From positions 1 through 19,193 of the forward strand of contig JANWLI010000151.1 in assembly GCA_025450975.1 (NCBI GenBank): DNA of 19,193 nucleotides. The letters are read 5' to 3'. Shown in pieces: positions 6,465 through 13,786 of this stretch (positions are counted from its first letter, which is position 1; each line of letters opens with the position of its first letter). Made by a program: the position numbers and the translations under genes. Source of the stretch: Candidatus Kapaibacterium sp. (GTDB taxonomy: Bacteria; Bacteroidota; Ignavibacteria; Palsa-1295). The notes under the pieces were generated by a model that did not search any database, was not told the origin of the DNA, and saw only the letters and a program-made list of their open reading frames with translations.

Positions 6465-7244
6465 ATGAGTGCTTTCATCGCCGTATTCCTCGTCGCAGCA
6501 TGTATGCTGCCGGATGTGTTTGCCCAGCTTAAGATCGATACTCTACGTTTGGAGGTCACTAATCTACCTGTGATTAGGACGCTGACTGTGAGGAATAATG
6601 CAGATGGTACTGGTTGGGAGGAGGTGACGGATGGTAAAAGGGTGTTTAAATCGTGGTCCCTGGTTGAGGGCGACTCCATGGACGCAGATACCATGGTATT
6701 TAAAATGTTTGGGCATCCCTATTTTCGACTACATTTCAACGAAGACTCAACGAAGCTCAGTGCATTCCATCGCCTCGGCGGTGAACTCGAAGAGCTAACA
6801 TTCGATCACGCTGATTTCGCCGTGACTCCGCGGGCGATCGAAGTACAGATGGACAGCGCAGCCCTTCTCGCGTTCAAGTTTACTTATCAATCCCCTTACT
6901 GGTGGACCGATACTACTGGCGCTTCCCGTTATTCGGGAGAAGTATTCAGCGGCGCCCCGACGAATAAGACCAAGGTTAAAATTACATACGTAAAGTCTTC
7001 GACAAGCGACGTAGCTCCTGCTTCACTGTCAGAGACACTAACGATGTTTCCGAATCCGGCAAAGGATCTACTGAACGTGCGTGTACCAGTCATTGACGAA
7101 GTTGTAACGATCTACGACTTCTTAGGCCGCGAGGTGTTGCGTACCAACATTCATGGCGAAGCTCAGATCAAGGTATCGTCTTTAGTCCCGGGAGTATACG
7201 TTCTCCGCTGCGGCAACGAGAGCCGGAAGCTCGTGATCGAATAG
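6465..7244 (+). CDS. Secreted protein with T9SS C-terminal sorting domain
   Basis: A 259-aa exported protein of unknown function. Residues 1-20 form a signal peptide ending DVFAQ. Residues 21-185 are a beta-rich domain I do not recognise, with a Trp/Tyr cluster YQSPYWW near 131. Residues about 190-259 are a type A Por/type IX secretion sorting domain: MFPNPAKDLLNVRV (194-207), VTIYDFLGREVL, and the terminal GVYVLRCGNESRKLVIE. Such domains direct transport across the outer membrane and are then usually cleaved, with anchoring to the cell surface. A tiny ATG frame starting at 6451 ends in a TGA overlapping this ATG; the ATG at 6465 is chosen because the signal peptide begins there. The stop abuts the stop of the converging TPR gene (TAG immediately followed by CTA). 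Confidence 0.88.
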   Translation: MSAFIAVFLVAACMLPDVFAQLKIDTLRLEVTNLPVIRTLTVRNNADGTGWEEVTDGKRVFKSWSLVEGDSMDADTMVFKMFGHPYFRLHFNEDSTKLSAFHRLGGELEELTFDHADFAVTPRAIEVQMDSAALLAFKFTYQSPYWWTDTTGASRYSGEVFSGAPTNKTKVKITYVKSSTSDVAPASLSETLTMFPNPAKDLLNVRVPVIDEVVTIYDFLGREVLRTNIHGEAQIKVSSLVPGVYVLRCGNESRKLVIE

Positions 7245-8147
7245 CTACTTATTCTGCAACTCCGCGATCCTGTCGTCGGCGAACTTGCGGTCGTCTTCGT
7301 CGGCGAATTCTTTGAACTTGTGGAAGTAGATGACGGAGTTAGTCGGCTCTCCCAGATAGTAGTAGCATAAGGCGATATGTCCAATTGCCTGCAGGCTATG
7401 TGGCATGATCTCTTCGGCGCGCTTAAAGTGTATGAGCGCGGTTTGAAAATCATGGCTGAGGTAGTAGCTGCGGCCAAGTTCGATGAGGCTCTGATGATGA
7501 CTGGGATACTGCTCGAGGATCGCTGCGGCGATCTTGCCGATATCGATATGCCCGACAAGCTGCGTCGTATACATGTGGCGCATCGCGCGCTGCAGGAAGG
7601 GAAGCAGGGTGTCCTGCGCATCCCACGGAAGGCTATCCTGTACGAGCCATGCATTCTTATTGAGCTTAGCACGCGTCAGGAGATCGAGGATGTCCTGCGT
7701 GAGCGATGGTGTGCGGTTGTTGAGCAGATAAGCGATCTTGAGCAAGCGGAGATCGATATGATCCGGATTTGCGGCGATACCGCGTGAGAGGTATTCGATG
7801 GCCTGCGCAAACGGGGCGGAAAGGTAATCAACTTTAATCGGAAAGAATTTCGGAAATGAGCGCGGCGTCGTATCGTCGAGGAGTGTTGCGCGCACGCCGA
7901 TGTATGGGATCGAATCGATCTTTGCGCGCTTGCGACGACTTTGGTTGTAGTAGTGCTCGGCATAGGCAAGACAGAGTTCGGGATCGCTCGGGCGCATTTC
8001 TTCCCAGCCGGCGAGGATCTGCATTTGCAGCGCTGTATCTTTCAGGGCAACGGTTTCGCGGTAGAGTTCTTTCAAGGGCTGTCCGCTGGCGAAGATCGCC
8101 GGAACAAGTATCAGGAGAACCGTAAATATTTTAATCATAGTTTTCAT
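7245..8147 (-). CDS. Exported TPR-repeat protein
   Basis: A 300-aa protein with a signal peptide (MKTMIKIFTVLLILVPAIFA, cleavage near SGQ) and helical tetratricopeptide-like repeats: about 110-140 (FAQAIEYLSRGIAANPDHID), 215-245 (LGRSYYLSHDFQTALIHFKR) and 250-280 (ALCYYYLGEPTNSVIYFHKF). TPRs are protein-interaction scaffolds; in the periplasm of this lineage they often serve envelope or secretion machinery, but the partner here is unknown. The frame is open 30 codons further upstream, but that stretch lacks a signal peptide and crosses a strong hairpin (8168-8196), so the ATG at 8147 is preferred (an ATG two codons earlier is equally possible). It converges on the T9SS-sorted protein gene with no bases between the stops. 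Confidence 0.82.
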   Translation of the reverse strand: MKTMIKIFTVLLILVPAIFASGQPLKELYRETVALKDTALQMQILAGWEEMRPSDPELCLAYAEHYYNQSRRKRAKIDSIPYIGVRATLLDDTTPRSFPKFFPIKVDYLSAPFAQAIEYLSRGIAANPDHIDLRLLKIAYLLNNRTPSLTQDILDLLTRAKLNKNAWLVQDSLPWDAQDTLLPFLQRAMRHMYTTQLVGHIDIGKIAAAILEQYPSHHQSLIELGRSYYLSHDFQTALIHFKRAEEIMPHSLQAIGHIALCYYYLGEPTNSVIYFHKFKEFADEDDRKFADDRIAELQNK

Positions 8148-8167
8148 ATTCATCGAGGCGATACCCA

Positions 8168-8196
8168 TACGAAAGGGGCTTTTGGCCCCCTTCGTA
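8168..8196 (-). promoter_or_regulatory. Strong hairpin in the leader of the TPR gene
   Basis: A 12-bp stem with one mismatch (TACGAAAGGGGC pairing with GCCCCCTTCGTA) and a 5-base loop, about 21 bases upstream of the chosen ATG of the TPR gene. Neither side is followed by a T run, so it is not an ordinary terminator. It may control translation or mRNA stability of the TPR gene. Confidence 0.45.
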
Positions 8197-8293
8197 CTTT
8201 GTAGTCTCGTTCTACTCATTTTATCTGTGTACTTCACTGTGACCTATCTGGAGTAAACCAGCTCTTTAGAAATTGCGCGTTTGAAAATTGTTG

Positions 8294-8322
8294 TTTGTCA
8301 ATGTATTGGGGATATAGTTTTG
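8294..8322 (+). promoter_or_regulatory. Bacteroidota-type promoter for the GDCCVxC-domain gene
   Basis: TTTG at 8294-8297, 17 bases, then TAGTTTTG at 8315-8322, matching the Bacteroidota housekeeping pattern TTG-N17-23-TANNTTTG. It would give a leader of about 100 bases before the ATG at 8427. Pattern match only. Confidence 0.42.
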
Positions 8323-8426
8323 AGGAGCGGGGAGGTAGAGAAAATTATACGGGGAGCTAGGTGTATTTAAAACTTATTCACTAACGAATTAATTCGCACC
8401 GGAGCCCTGTTGGTTCTTACATAAAT

Positions 8427-9260
8427 ATGAGATTTCTTATCACAATAATCGCATCGCTGGTCCTTGCCGGAAGTTTGTTTGCTCAGGCTGCGAAGAAAGA
8501 ATTTTTCGTGTTTTTCGAAACGCCGCTCGTTTGCGGTGCAAAAGAAACGATCGGCTGCGGGTCGCGCGCAAAACCCCTCCTTTTGGATTTTGAAGCATCG
8601 GAGTTTGTAAGCGAAGCCTGGCTCAATCGCGAAGGGACGATCGTTGCCGTCGTTCTGAAAGAGCCGTATTTACCTATTCGCCAACTTCTGCAAAAATCGA
8701 AAGCAGTCTTCGATAAACACGATCTCACCTGGAAGCCTATTCAGGGAGGGAAGCGCTACCAGGAGCTTGCCGCCGATCTTCGCAAGCAAGGCATGTGGTA
8801 TCGCGGCGCAGCAGTGGACTCGCTGAGTTGGGAAGAGGCAGCGTGGCTTACCGAAGGTGCGCTTGGATATTTGGATGGCTTCGAAACTATGCGTCAGGAC
8901 TCTGCAACAGCACTACGACAGCAAATAACGAGCTTTGTTGGTTGGTCACTAACATCTGGGGAAGGCCTATCAGAAGCGGACATGAGCTGGGGGATCACTC
9001 GAATTGCCTCCGCCTTTGTGAGTACCGAAGCTCTAAATCGGAGCTTGGATCGCTATCGCCTGGATCACCCAGGGGGAGACTCATATTTTTCAACTATTAC
9101 CTGCCCAAAATGCAGCCATCGCAGCACGGAGGTAATTCAGATGGATCGTTGCGTCAGGGAATATACTTGCGGAAACTGCTCATTCGCCATCAAGCACAAG
9201 GAAGGCGACTGCTGTGTTTTCTGCAGTTACGGGGATGTGAAGTGCCCGACAGCAGAATAA
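8427..9260 (+). CDS. Secreted protein with C-terminal GDCCVxC cysteine domain
   Basis: A 277-aa protein with a signal peptide (1-20, ending GSLFAQ). The mature N-terminal domain (about 24-215) is not one I can name; it opens with VCGAKETIGCGSRAKP (Cys36, Cys44). Residues 222-277 match the small GDCCVxC family, annotated as proteins or selenoproteins and normally free-standing at about 60-70 aa: paired CPKC (226, 229), Cys242, CGNC (248, 251) and GDCCVFCSYG with Cys262, 263, 266, then KCP (273). The layout suggests a zinc-ribbon or redox fold; the family has no settled function to my knowledge. All positions are Cys codons (TGC/TGT), with no in-frame TGA for selenocysteine. It is monocistronic, flanked by a candidate promoter and 172 bases without a gene. 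Likely role, by inference only: envelope thiol or metal chemistry. Confidence 0.83.
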   Translation: MRFLITIIASLVLAGSLFAQAAKKEFFVFFETPLVCGAKETIGCGSRAKPLLLDFEASEFVSEAWLNREGTIVAVVLKEPYLPIRQLLQKSKAVFDKHDLTWKPIQGGKRYQELAADLRKQGMWYRGAAVDSLSWEEAAWLTEGALGYLDGFETMRQDSATALRQQITSFVGWSLTSGEGLSEADMSWGITRIASAFVSTEALNRSLDRYRLDHPGGDSYFSTITCPKCSHRSTEVIQMDRCVREYTCGNCSFAIKHKEGDCCVFCSYGDVKCPTAE

Positions 9261-9432
9261 AAAGAACCGGGGCGTTTTCTCATAATCCACCGCATATCAA
9301 CAGGTTACCAACAATCCCACTTTCTTCCACCTCTAATCGCGGGTAAAATCAATTGCTTGCCGTAACAAAATGGGTATCTGCCGTGTCTTTATTAGGGTGG
9401 AAAGACTATAGAGACAGTAAGGTAACTTAATA

Positions 9433-10113
9433 ATGATCTTGCGAAATAAGAAGCCCGGAAAAGGGGCGAAAACTACCTCGGGTGATGAGGTTCGCGAGAT
9501 CGGACAGGCGCTTACCGAATCCGAGAAATCCATCACGCGGGCCCAGATGAGTCTGGACCGCGAAACCCAGCTCTTTCACAAATTTTTAGCGGGCAGCAAC
9601 GAGGCCTACCGTACGCTTTACGATGCATACGAACGGCCGCTCTATATTTATTGCTGTCGTCTGCTTGGCAGCGAAGAAGAAGCGAAAGATCTTTTTCAGG
9701 AGATCTGGGTCCGGATGTACCGCATGCGCGGTGAACAGATCCAGGTGCGCAGATTTTCGGGACTGTTGTTCACGATCGCGCGCAACTACTGTCTGAATGC
9801 GATCCGCGACAGCAAGGTGCTTGCGATGACGCCGCTCGATGAGATGAGCGAGGACAGCGAAGCATTCATGCGCAATCGCGACATCGAGTCGAGCGATCTT
9901 CGTGAGCTGCTGCAGAAAGCGATGGCACAATTGCCGTTGCAGCAACGCGAAGCATTTATTCTGCGTGAGTACGTCGGCTACAGCTACGATGAAGTAGCCG
10001 AGATCATGGGGACCAATGCAGCGAACGTGCGGGCACGTGCCCACCGGGCCAGAGAGCGCCTTCGTAAGATGATCGGCGCATGGCTGGAGCTTCGCGAGAA
10101 AGAGCACAAATAA
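9433..10113 (+). CDS. ECF-type RNA polymerase sigma factor
   Basis: A 226-aa sigma-70 family protein of the extracytoplasmic-function group. Region 2 lies at about 47-115, including LGSEEEAKDLFQEIWVRMYR for core binding and -10 recognition. Region 4 lies at about 160-215, with the helix-turn-helix YSYDEVAEIMGTNAANVRARAHRARERLRK split across 183-212. It has about 38 extra charged residues before the usual start; an internal ATG at 9547 would give a standard-length protein, but the ATG at 9433, preceded by a purine-rich AAGG, is kept. The next gene, 22 bases on, encodes a membrane protein that looks like its anti-sigma factor. It would redirect polymerase to stress or envelope promoters, which I could not identify. 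Confidence 0.9.
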   Translation: MILRNKKPGKGAKTTSGDEVREIGQALTESEKSITRAQMSLDRETQLFHKFLAGSNEAYRTLYDAYERPLYIYCCRLLGSEEEAKDLFQEIWVRMYRMRGEQIQVRRFSGLLFTIARNYCLNAIRDSKVLAMTPLDEMSEDSEAFMRNRDIESSDLRELLQKAMAQLPLQQREAFILREYVGYSYDEVAEIMGTNAANVRARAHRARERLRKMIGAWLELREKEHK

Positions 10114-10135
10114 ATTTTTGGAAATGGAAAGTATT

Positions 10136-10756
10136 ATGACATATCACGATAAGATCAGCGCGTTCATCGACAATGAACTTACGCACGATGCCGAGCAGGA
10201 TTTCCTGATCTCGCTTGCATCGAACGAAAGCGTCAGACGCGCCTTCCGCTCCGAACTGGTCATGAAGAGCGTGATCCACGAGGACGAACTTGCGACGCAG
10301 CCGAAGCGCGACATGCGCGGCTTGCTGCTCGGTTCGCTCGGGATCGGCACGGCTACTGCTGTTGCCCAGGAAGCAAGTGCAGCCACGGCATCGGTGCCGA
10401 GCCTGTGGCAATCGGTAGTTGCCTCAAAGATCAATGCACTCTTCGTTGCTGCCATTGTGACGGTATCGGCAGCGACCGGATATGTTACGCATGAAGTGTT
10501 AACTCCGGCAACGCCGGAAGTGATCACCCGTATGGTCGTCCAGCCCGCCGAAGCGCCCCGAGAGATCGATCAATCTCCCGTCGTAACCGCTCCTATGAAT
10601 ACCGAACAAACAGCGGTTGCAACGGACGCTCCCAAACTGAAAGCCACGAAGAAAGCTGCGAAGCCTATCAATGAGCCGACAGTTACACCAACAACAGAGC
10701 CGACGACGACGAGCGGTGTTGGTAGTACGTCCATCGAGCAAGACATAAGCAGATAA
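10136..10756 (+). CDS. Probable membrane-bound anti-sigma factor
   Basis: A 206-aa protein whose N-terminus (KISAFIDNELTHDAEQDFL, 6-24, then SLASNESVRRAFRSEL) resembles the anti-sigma domain that clamps ECF sigma factors, but it has no His-Cys-Cys zinc ligands. One membrane span is predicted at about 100-117 (NALFVAAIVTVSAATGYV). The remainder is a low-complexity tail rich in Pro, Thr, Ala and Lys that would be periplasmic. The frame also allows starts at TTG 10118 and ATG 10124; ATG 10136 is chosen because GGAAAG lies just before it and the domain begins there. Its position 22 bases behind the sigma gene and ahead of a terminator supports the sigma/anti-sigma pairing. Function is inferred from context and topology. 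Confidence 0.72.
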   Translation: MTYHDKISAFIDNELTHDAEQDFLISLASNESVRRAFRSELVMKSVIHEDELATQPKRDMRGLLLGSLGIGTATAVAQEASAATASVPSLWQSVVASKINALFVAAIVTVSAATGYVTHEVLTPATPEVITRMVVQPAEAPREIDQSPVVTAPMNTEQTAVATDAPKLKATKKAAKPINEPTVTPTTEPTTTSGVGSTSIEQDISR

Positions 10757-10784
10757 AGTTACTCTTCCCCGAGTGAGTGCGGAT

Positions 10785-10832
10785 CCGTTCGTGATCTGGC
10801 AAAAAGCCAGCCCCGAACGGGTTTGCGTTTTT
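10785..10832 (+). terminator. Terminator of the sigma/anti-sigma operon
   Basis: A nested hairpin: outer stem CCGTTCG (10785-10791) with CGAACGG (10814-10820), inner stem CTGGC (10796-10800) with GCCAG (10806-10810) around AAAAA, followed by a T-rich tail with TTTTT at 10828-10832. It lies 28 bases after the anti-sigma stop. Confidence 0.7.
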
Positions 10833-10855
10833 AAAGAGGTGATGCTCTCAGGAAT

Positions 10856-10878
10856 GGTCCTATGGGACGTATAGGACC
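10856..10878. repeat. Perfect inverted repeat, REP-like (GGTCCTAT/ATAGGACC)
   Basis: An 8-bp perfect inverted repeat with a 7-base spacer, followed by another CCTATAAG. It lies between convergent transcription units, 14 bases beyond the stop of the VOC-family gene. Its symmetric, intergenic nature is typical of dispersed REP-like palindromes; it could also end the minus-strand operon. Confidence 0.5.
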
Positions 10879-10892
10879 TATAAGAGGTCGGA

Positions 10893-11345
10893 TTATTTGA
10901 CGTCGGCTGCGTCTTTCAGTGTCTGGATATTGATCTTCGTCATCTTCAGCATTGCCTGCATTGCGCGCTGCGCTCGGCCTGCATCTTTATCGTTGAGCAA
11001 CTCGATGAGGACGGGCGGGACGATCTGCCAGGAGACACCGAATTTATCTTTGAGCCATCCGCATGGCTGCTTCTCGCCACCTTCGGAAAGTGTGTTGTAG
11101 AGATAGTCGATCTCTTCCTGCGTCGGTGCATTAACGAAGAGCGACATGCCTTGCTCGAACTTGAATGACGGTCCGCCATTGAACGTGAAGAACTGCTGTC
11201 CCTCGATCTCGAACGTGCCGCCGGAGAGGCCGCCGCCGTAATCGAGGCGGGTCGTGATCTTTGCATTCTTGAAGACAGACGTATAAAACTCCATCGCAGA
11301 GCCTGCCTGGTCGTTAAACATGAGAAACGTAGTGATCTTTTGCAT
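10893..11345 (-). CDS. VOC-family PhnB-like protein
   Basis: A 150-aa protein of the vicinal-oxygen-chelate superfamily, 3-demethylubiquinone methyltransferase-like/PhnB subgroup. Diagnostic stretches are the opening ITTFLMFNDQAGSAMEFYTSVF (split, residues 4-25), GGTFEIEGQQFFTFNGGP near 42-59, and the late DKFGVSWQIVPPVL near 100-113. Despite the old family name these proteins are not proven methyltransferases; many act in resistance or metabolite handling. It is the last gene of a three-gene minus-strand unit after the RibD-like and DUF1905 proteins, 22 bases behind DUF1905. The ATG is the first codon of the conserved region. Confidence 0.9.
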   Translation of the reverse strand: MQKITTFLMFNDQAGSAMEFYTSVFKNAKITTRLDYGGGLSGGTFEIEGQQFFTFNGGPSFKFEQGMSLFVNAPTQEEIDYLYNTLSEGGEKQPCGWLKDKFGVSWQIVPPVLIELLNDKDAGRAQRAMQAMLKMTKINIQTLKDAADVK

Positions 11346-11367
11346 GATAGTGTAGTGATATGAAAAA

Positions 11368-11643
11368 TTAATGTCGTTCCTGAAGGTGTACCGTTACTAT
11401 CTCGCCTGCTTCCTTGCCGATCGCTTTTCGCAAGGTACCTTTGACCGGAAGTTTATGCGTGCCATCACCCATAGCCATGAACGAGCTTTGGAAGGGTTCG
11501 CCGTCGATCGTGCCTTGTACTTTGACGAGCCCGCGGGTTGCGAAGAACTTCACGGACTCCGGCCAGATCACATACGTCCAGCCGCCTTTGCTCGGGCTTT
11601 TCTCGAGCGTTGCCGTGAATTTCTTGTTCAGCTTCGTCGCCAT
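11368..11643 (-). CDS. DUF1905 domain protein
   Basis: A 90-aa protein that is a single DUF1905 domain (KKFTATLEKSPSKGGWTYVI, then KGTIDGEPF-like and a terminal GEIVTVHLQER). DUF1905 is a small beta-barrel-like domain of unknown function, often fused or adjacent to YdeI/OmpD-associated proteins; one such protein is encoded about 2.5 kb away at 14201-14791. The frame extends 14 codons upstream, but those overlap the end of the RibD-like gene, so the ATG at 11643 is used, leaving a 5-base gap and a tight operon. The biochemical role is unknown. Confidence 0.85.
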   Translation of the reverse strand: MATKLNKKFTATLEKSPSKGGWTYVIWPESVKFFATRGLVKVQGTIDGEPFQSSFMAMGDGTHKLPVKGTLRKAIGKEAGEIVTVHLQERH

Positions 11644-11648
11644 GACGC

Positions 11649-12215
11649 TTACTTCTTTTCGTATTGTAAGAGGACGACGCCGCAATCGAAACCGATCGAT
11701 CGTTTAAGTTGAAGGTCCTGACGCCCATCTACTTTTGAAAAGATCGAGCCACCGCCGCCGATCGCCGTCGGATTAATAAAGAGGTTGTACTCGTCGATGA
11801 GGTTTTCCTTGATGAGATTCGAAACGAGCTCCGTGCCGCCATAGACGATGATGTCGCCGCCATCCTGTTCTTTGAGCTTATTCACTTCATCTTTGAGGTT
11901 GCCGTTGACGACAGTCGTGTTCTTGCCGGGTGTTGTTGTTGCCGAGCGCGAGAAGACGACCTTCGGAGTTTCGACCATCTTCATTGCGAAGCCGTACGAC
12001 GGGTCTTCCGGAGTCGTCGTCACGTTCTCCCAGTGTGTGACGAATCCTTCCGTCATTTTTCTGCCTAAGAGGATCGTATCGACGGGATCGTGAAGATCAT
12101 TGACGAAATTCTTGAGACGGTCGTCCCAATTCCACGTCATCCAGTCGAGTGCACCATCGGGACGCGAGTTGAATCCGTCCGCGGAGAGCTGGATCTGCAG
12201 TTTAAGTTTTCTCAT
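11649..12215 (-). CDS. RibD C-terminal/dihydrofolate reductase-like protein
   Basis: A 188-aa protein of the RibD_C/DHFR-fold family (YyaP/YwjB group). It starts RKLKLQIQLSADGFNSRPDG, with LLGRKMTEGF (near 49-58) and the nucleotide-binding GGDIIVYGGTELVSNL (near 118-133) and a late NPTAIGGGGSIF. Members are NADPH-dependent reductases by fold, but their substrates are mostly undefined; they are not the essential DHFR. It is the promoter-proximal gene of the minus-strand unit with DUF1905 and the VOC protein, and is divergent from the GlxA-type regulator 134 bases away, which may control it. Confidence 0.9.
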   Translation of the reverse strand: MRKLKLQIQLSADGFNSRPDGALDWMTWNWDDRLKNFVNDLHDPVDTILLGRKMTEGFVTHWENVTTTPEDPSYGFAMKMVETPKVVFSRSATTTPGKNTTVVNGNLKDEVNKLKEQDGGDIIVYGGTELVSNLIKENLIDEYNLFINPTAIGGGGSIFSKVDGRQDLQLKRSIGFDCGVVLLQYEKK

Positions 12216-12237
12216 AGTCGTTTGCGGTATTAATGAG

Positions 12238-12266
12238 TTGTATTTGAAAAATGTGATACAAAGTTA
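12238..12266 (-). promoter_or_regulatory. Promoter and overlapping operator-like repeat for the RibD-like operon
   Basis: On the minus strand TAACTTTG (12259-12266) fits the Bacteroidota -7 consensus TANNTTTG, giving a start about 37 bases before the ATG at 12215; no clear -33 TTG was seen. Overlapping and following it is an inverted repeat TTGTAT (12238-12243) with ATACAA (12256-12261), 12 bases apart, placed where a bound regulator would cover the transcription start. Confidence 0.38.
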
Positions 12267-12314
12267 CCGAATGCCAGAAAAAGGGGTGAGGCGTAAAAAC
12301 GGCATTCTTAGGGG

Positions 12315-12345
12315 TTGATTGCGACAATAAGGCCACGTATATTTG
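12315..12345 (+). promoter_or_regulatory. Bacteroidota-type promoter for the GlxA-type regulator, possibly leaderless
   Basis: TTG at 12315-12317, 20 bases, then TATATTTG at 12338-12345 fits TTG-N17-23-TANNTTTG. The ATG of the regulator is at 12350, only 4 bases beyond, so a start at the usual distance would fall on or next to the start codon and give a leaderless message. Confidence 0.45.
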
Positions 12346-12349
12346 CGCT

Positions 12350-13321
12350 ATGAAGCATATCTCGATACTTGTCCCCAGCGGCGCCCCGGCAATTAGTACT
12401 ATTGAGGGCACATTTAGCGGTTTTATGACTGCGAATGATCTGTTAGTCAAGAGCGGTAAACTGCCCATGTTTACCGTCGAGTTTGTCGGTATGAGTATGG
12501 AGCCCCAGACCTACCATCGGCTCTTCACGTTGCGTCCGGATGTGACGTTCGATCAAGTCGAGAAAACAGACCTTATTATTATTCCTGCCGTTAATGGGAA
12601 TATGGAAAATGTGATCGAGATGAATAAGACCTTCTTCCCCTGGATCAGTTTTCAGTATCGCAACGGCGCTGAAGTTGCAAGCATGTGTGTTGGGACGTTT
12701 CTCCTTGCTGCGACCGGACTCCTTAATGGGAAAAAATGCTCAACCCACTGGCTGGCACACAATGATTTTCGAAAGATGTTTCCCGAAGTGACGCTTGTGC
12801 CCGATAGCATTATCACCGACGAACAAGGGATCTATTCCAGCGGTGGCGCGAATTCGTTTTGGAATCTGGTGCTGTACCTCATCGAGAAGTATGCCGGTCG
12901 CGATATTGCGATCGCGGCTGCAAAGATCTATGCAGTGGAGATCAATCGCGATAGCCAGTCGCCATTCATTATCTTCGCCGGAGAGAAAGCGCATGACGAC
13001 GAGCCGGTCAAGCATGTGCAAACCTACATCGAGAACAACTTTGGAAAAAAGATCTCGGTCGAGCATCTAGCCAAATTAACGGCGCTTGGGCGGCGCAACC
13101 TCGAGCGCCGCTTCAAGAAGGCCACGTCGAACACCGTTGTTGAATACATCCAGCGCGTAAAGATCGAAGCCGCGAAGAAGGGCCTCGAAACTTCAAGGGA
13201 AAATATCAGCGAGGTGATGTATTCTGTTGGCTATACAGACTCGAAAGCCTTCCGCAATATTTTCAAGAAAGTGACGGGTGTCTCGCCGGTCGAGTATCGG
13301 AATCGGTATAAGATGGCGTAG
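12350..13321 (+). CDS. GlxA-family transcriptional regulator (DJ-1/PfpI plus AraC HTH)
   Basis: A 323-aa regulator. Residues 1-185 are a DJ-1/PfpI amidotransferase-like domain with the nucleophile-elbow Cys113 in ASMCVGTFLLAATG and the following CSTHWLAH. Residues about 220-320 are an AraC/XylS DNA-binding domain with two helix-turn-helix units (ISVEHLAKLTALGRRNLERR and the split ISEVMYSVGYTDSKAFRNIFKK) and the terminal GVSPVEYRNRY. GlxA-type proteins sense small ligands and activate neighbouring genes. It is divergent from the RibD-like operon, whose promoter carries an inverted repeat, and ends 2 bases from the stop of the converging BphX-like gene. The ligand is unknown. No strong ribosome site precedes the ATG. 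Confidence 0.93.
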   Translation: MKHISILVPSGAPAISTIEGTFSGFMTANDLLVKSGKLPMFTVEFVGMSMEPQTYHRLFTLRPDVTFDQVEKTDLIIIPAVNGNMENVIEMNKTFFPWISFQYRNGAEVASMCVGTFLLAATGLLNGKKCSTHWLAHNDFRKMFPEVTLVPDSIITDEQGIYSSGGANSFWNLVLYLIEKYAGRDIAIAAAKIYAVEINRDSQSPFIIFAGEKAHDDEPVKHVQTYIENNFGKKISVEHLAKLTALGRRNLERRFKKATSNTVVEYIQRVKIEAAKKGLETSRENISEVMYSVGYTDSKAFRNIFKKVTGVSPVEYRNRYKMA

Positions 13322-13323
13322 AA

Positions 13324-13737
13324 TCAGGCCTTCACGGTCCGCGAGCTGCGGATTGCCATATAGCCCGTTACCATAATGATGCTGTGAAGGACGATCCAGA
13401 TTATGAACGGCGCCTGCTCGTACCCACGGGCGATCATGTAGATATCGTATGGCGGGCCTTTGAGGAATTCGATGCCGATGACGGTCCAGGCAAGTACTTT
13501 CCCTCGTTCGGGTACGCGCGAGGCCAGGAGCAGCGCAACGCCGATGACGCCGACTTCGATGCCGAAGGCGACCCATGTGTCGACCAGAAACATTGCCAGC
13601 CTGTCGCCACTGGCGGCAAGGTCAAGGGTATTCTCCGGGGCAAGCGTGCGGATCGGGCCTTTGATGACGATCATTGCAACTACCTGCACGAGGTAGAACA
13701 CGCCGACAGCCTGCATCCATAGTTTGAGCTTTGACAT
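13324..13737 (-). CDS. Small four-span membrane protein, BphX-like
   Basis: A 137-aa hydrophobic protein with about four membrane spans (near 8-25, 48-71, 81-92 and 107-127). Length, topology and the KLKLWMQAVGVFYLVQVV opening suggest the BphX-like family, which has no established function; this assignment is tentative. It is the last gene of a minus-strand unit with the DoxX-like and YdeI-like proteins, 49 bases behind DoxX, and meets the GlxA-type regulator tail to tail with a 2-base gap. Confidence 0.72.
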   Translation of the reverse strand: MSKLKLWMQAVGVFYLVQVVAMIVIKGPIRTLAPENTLDLAASGDRLAMFLVDTWVAFGIEVGVIGVALLLASRVPERGKVLAWTVIGIEFLKGPPYDIYMIARGYEQAPFIIWIVLHSIIMVTGYMAIRSSRTVKA

Positions 13738-13786
13738 AGCGATGACTCCTTGCTATTTCTTTGGGTGCAATATTACGACGGTTTTG

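Noticed and set aside
8427..9260. Selenocysteine in the GDCCVxC domain
   Set aside because: All relevant codons are TGC or TGT; no in-frame TGA is present.
9361..9390. ECF-type autoregulatory promoter (GTAAC, 15 bases, CGTG) before the sigma gene
   Set aside because: Spacing and sequences only loosely fit and the motif is short enough to occur by chance.
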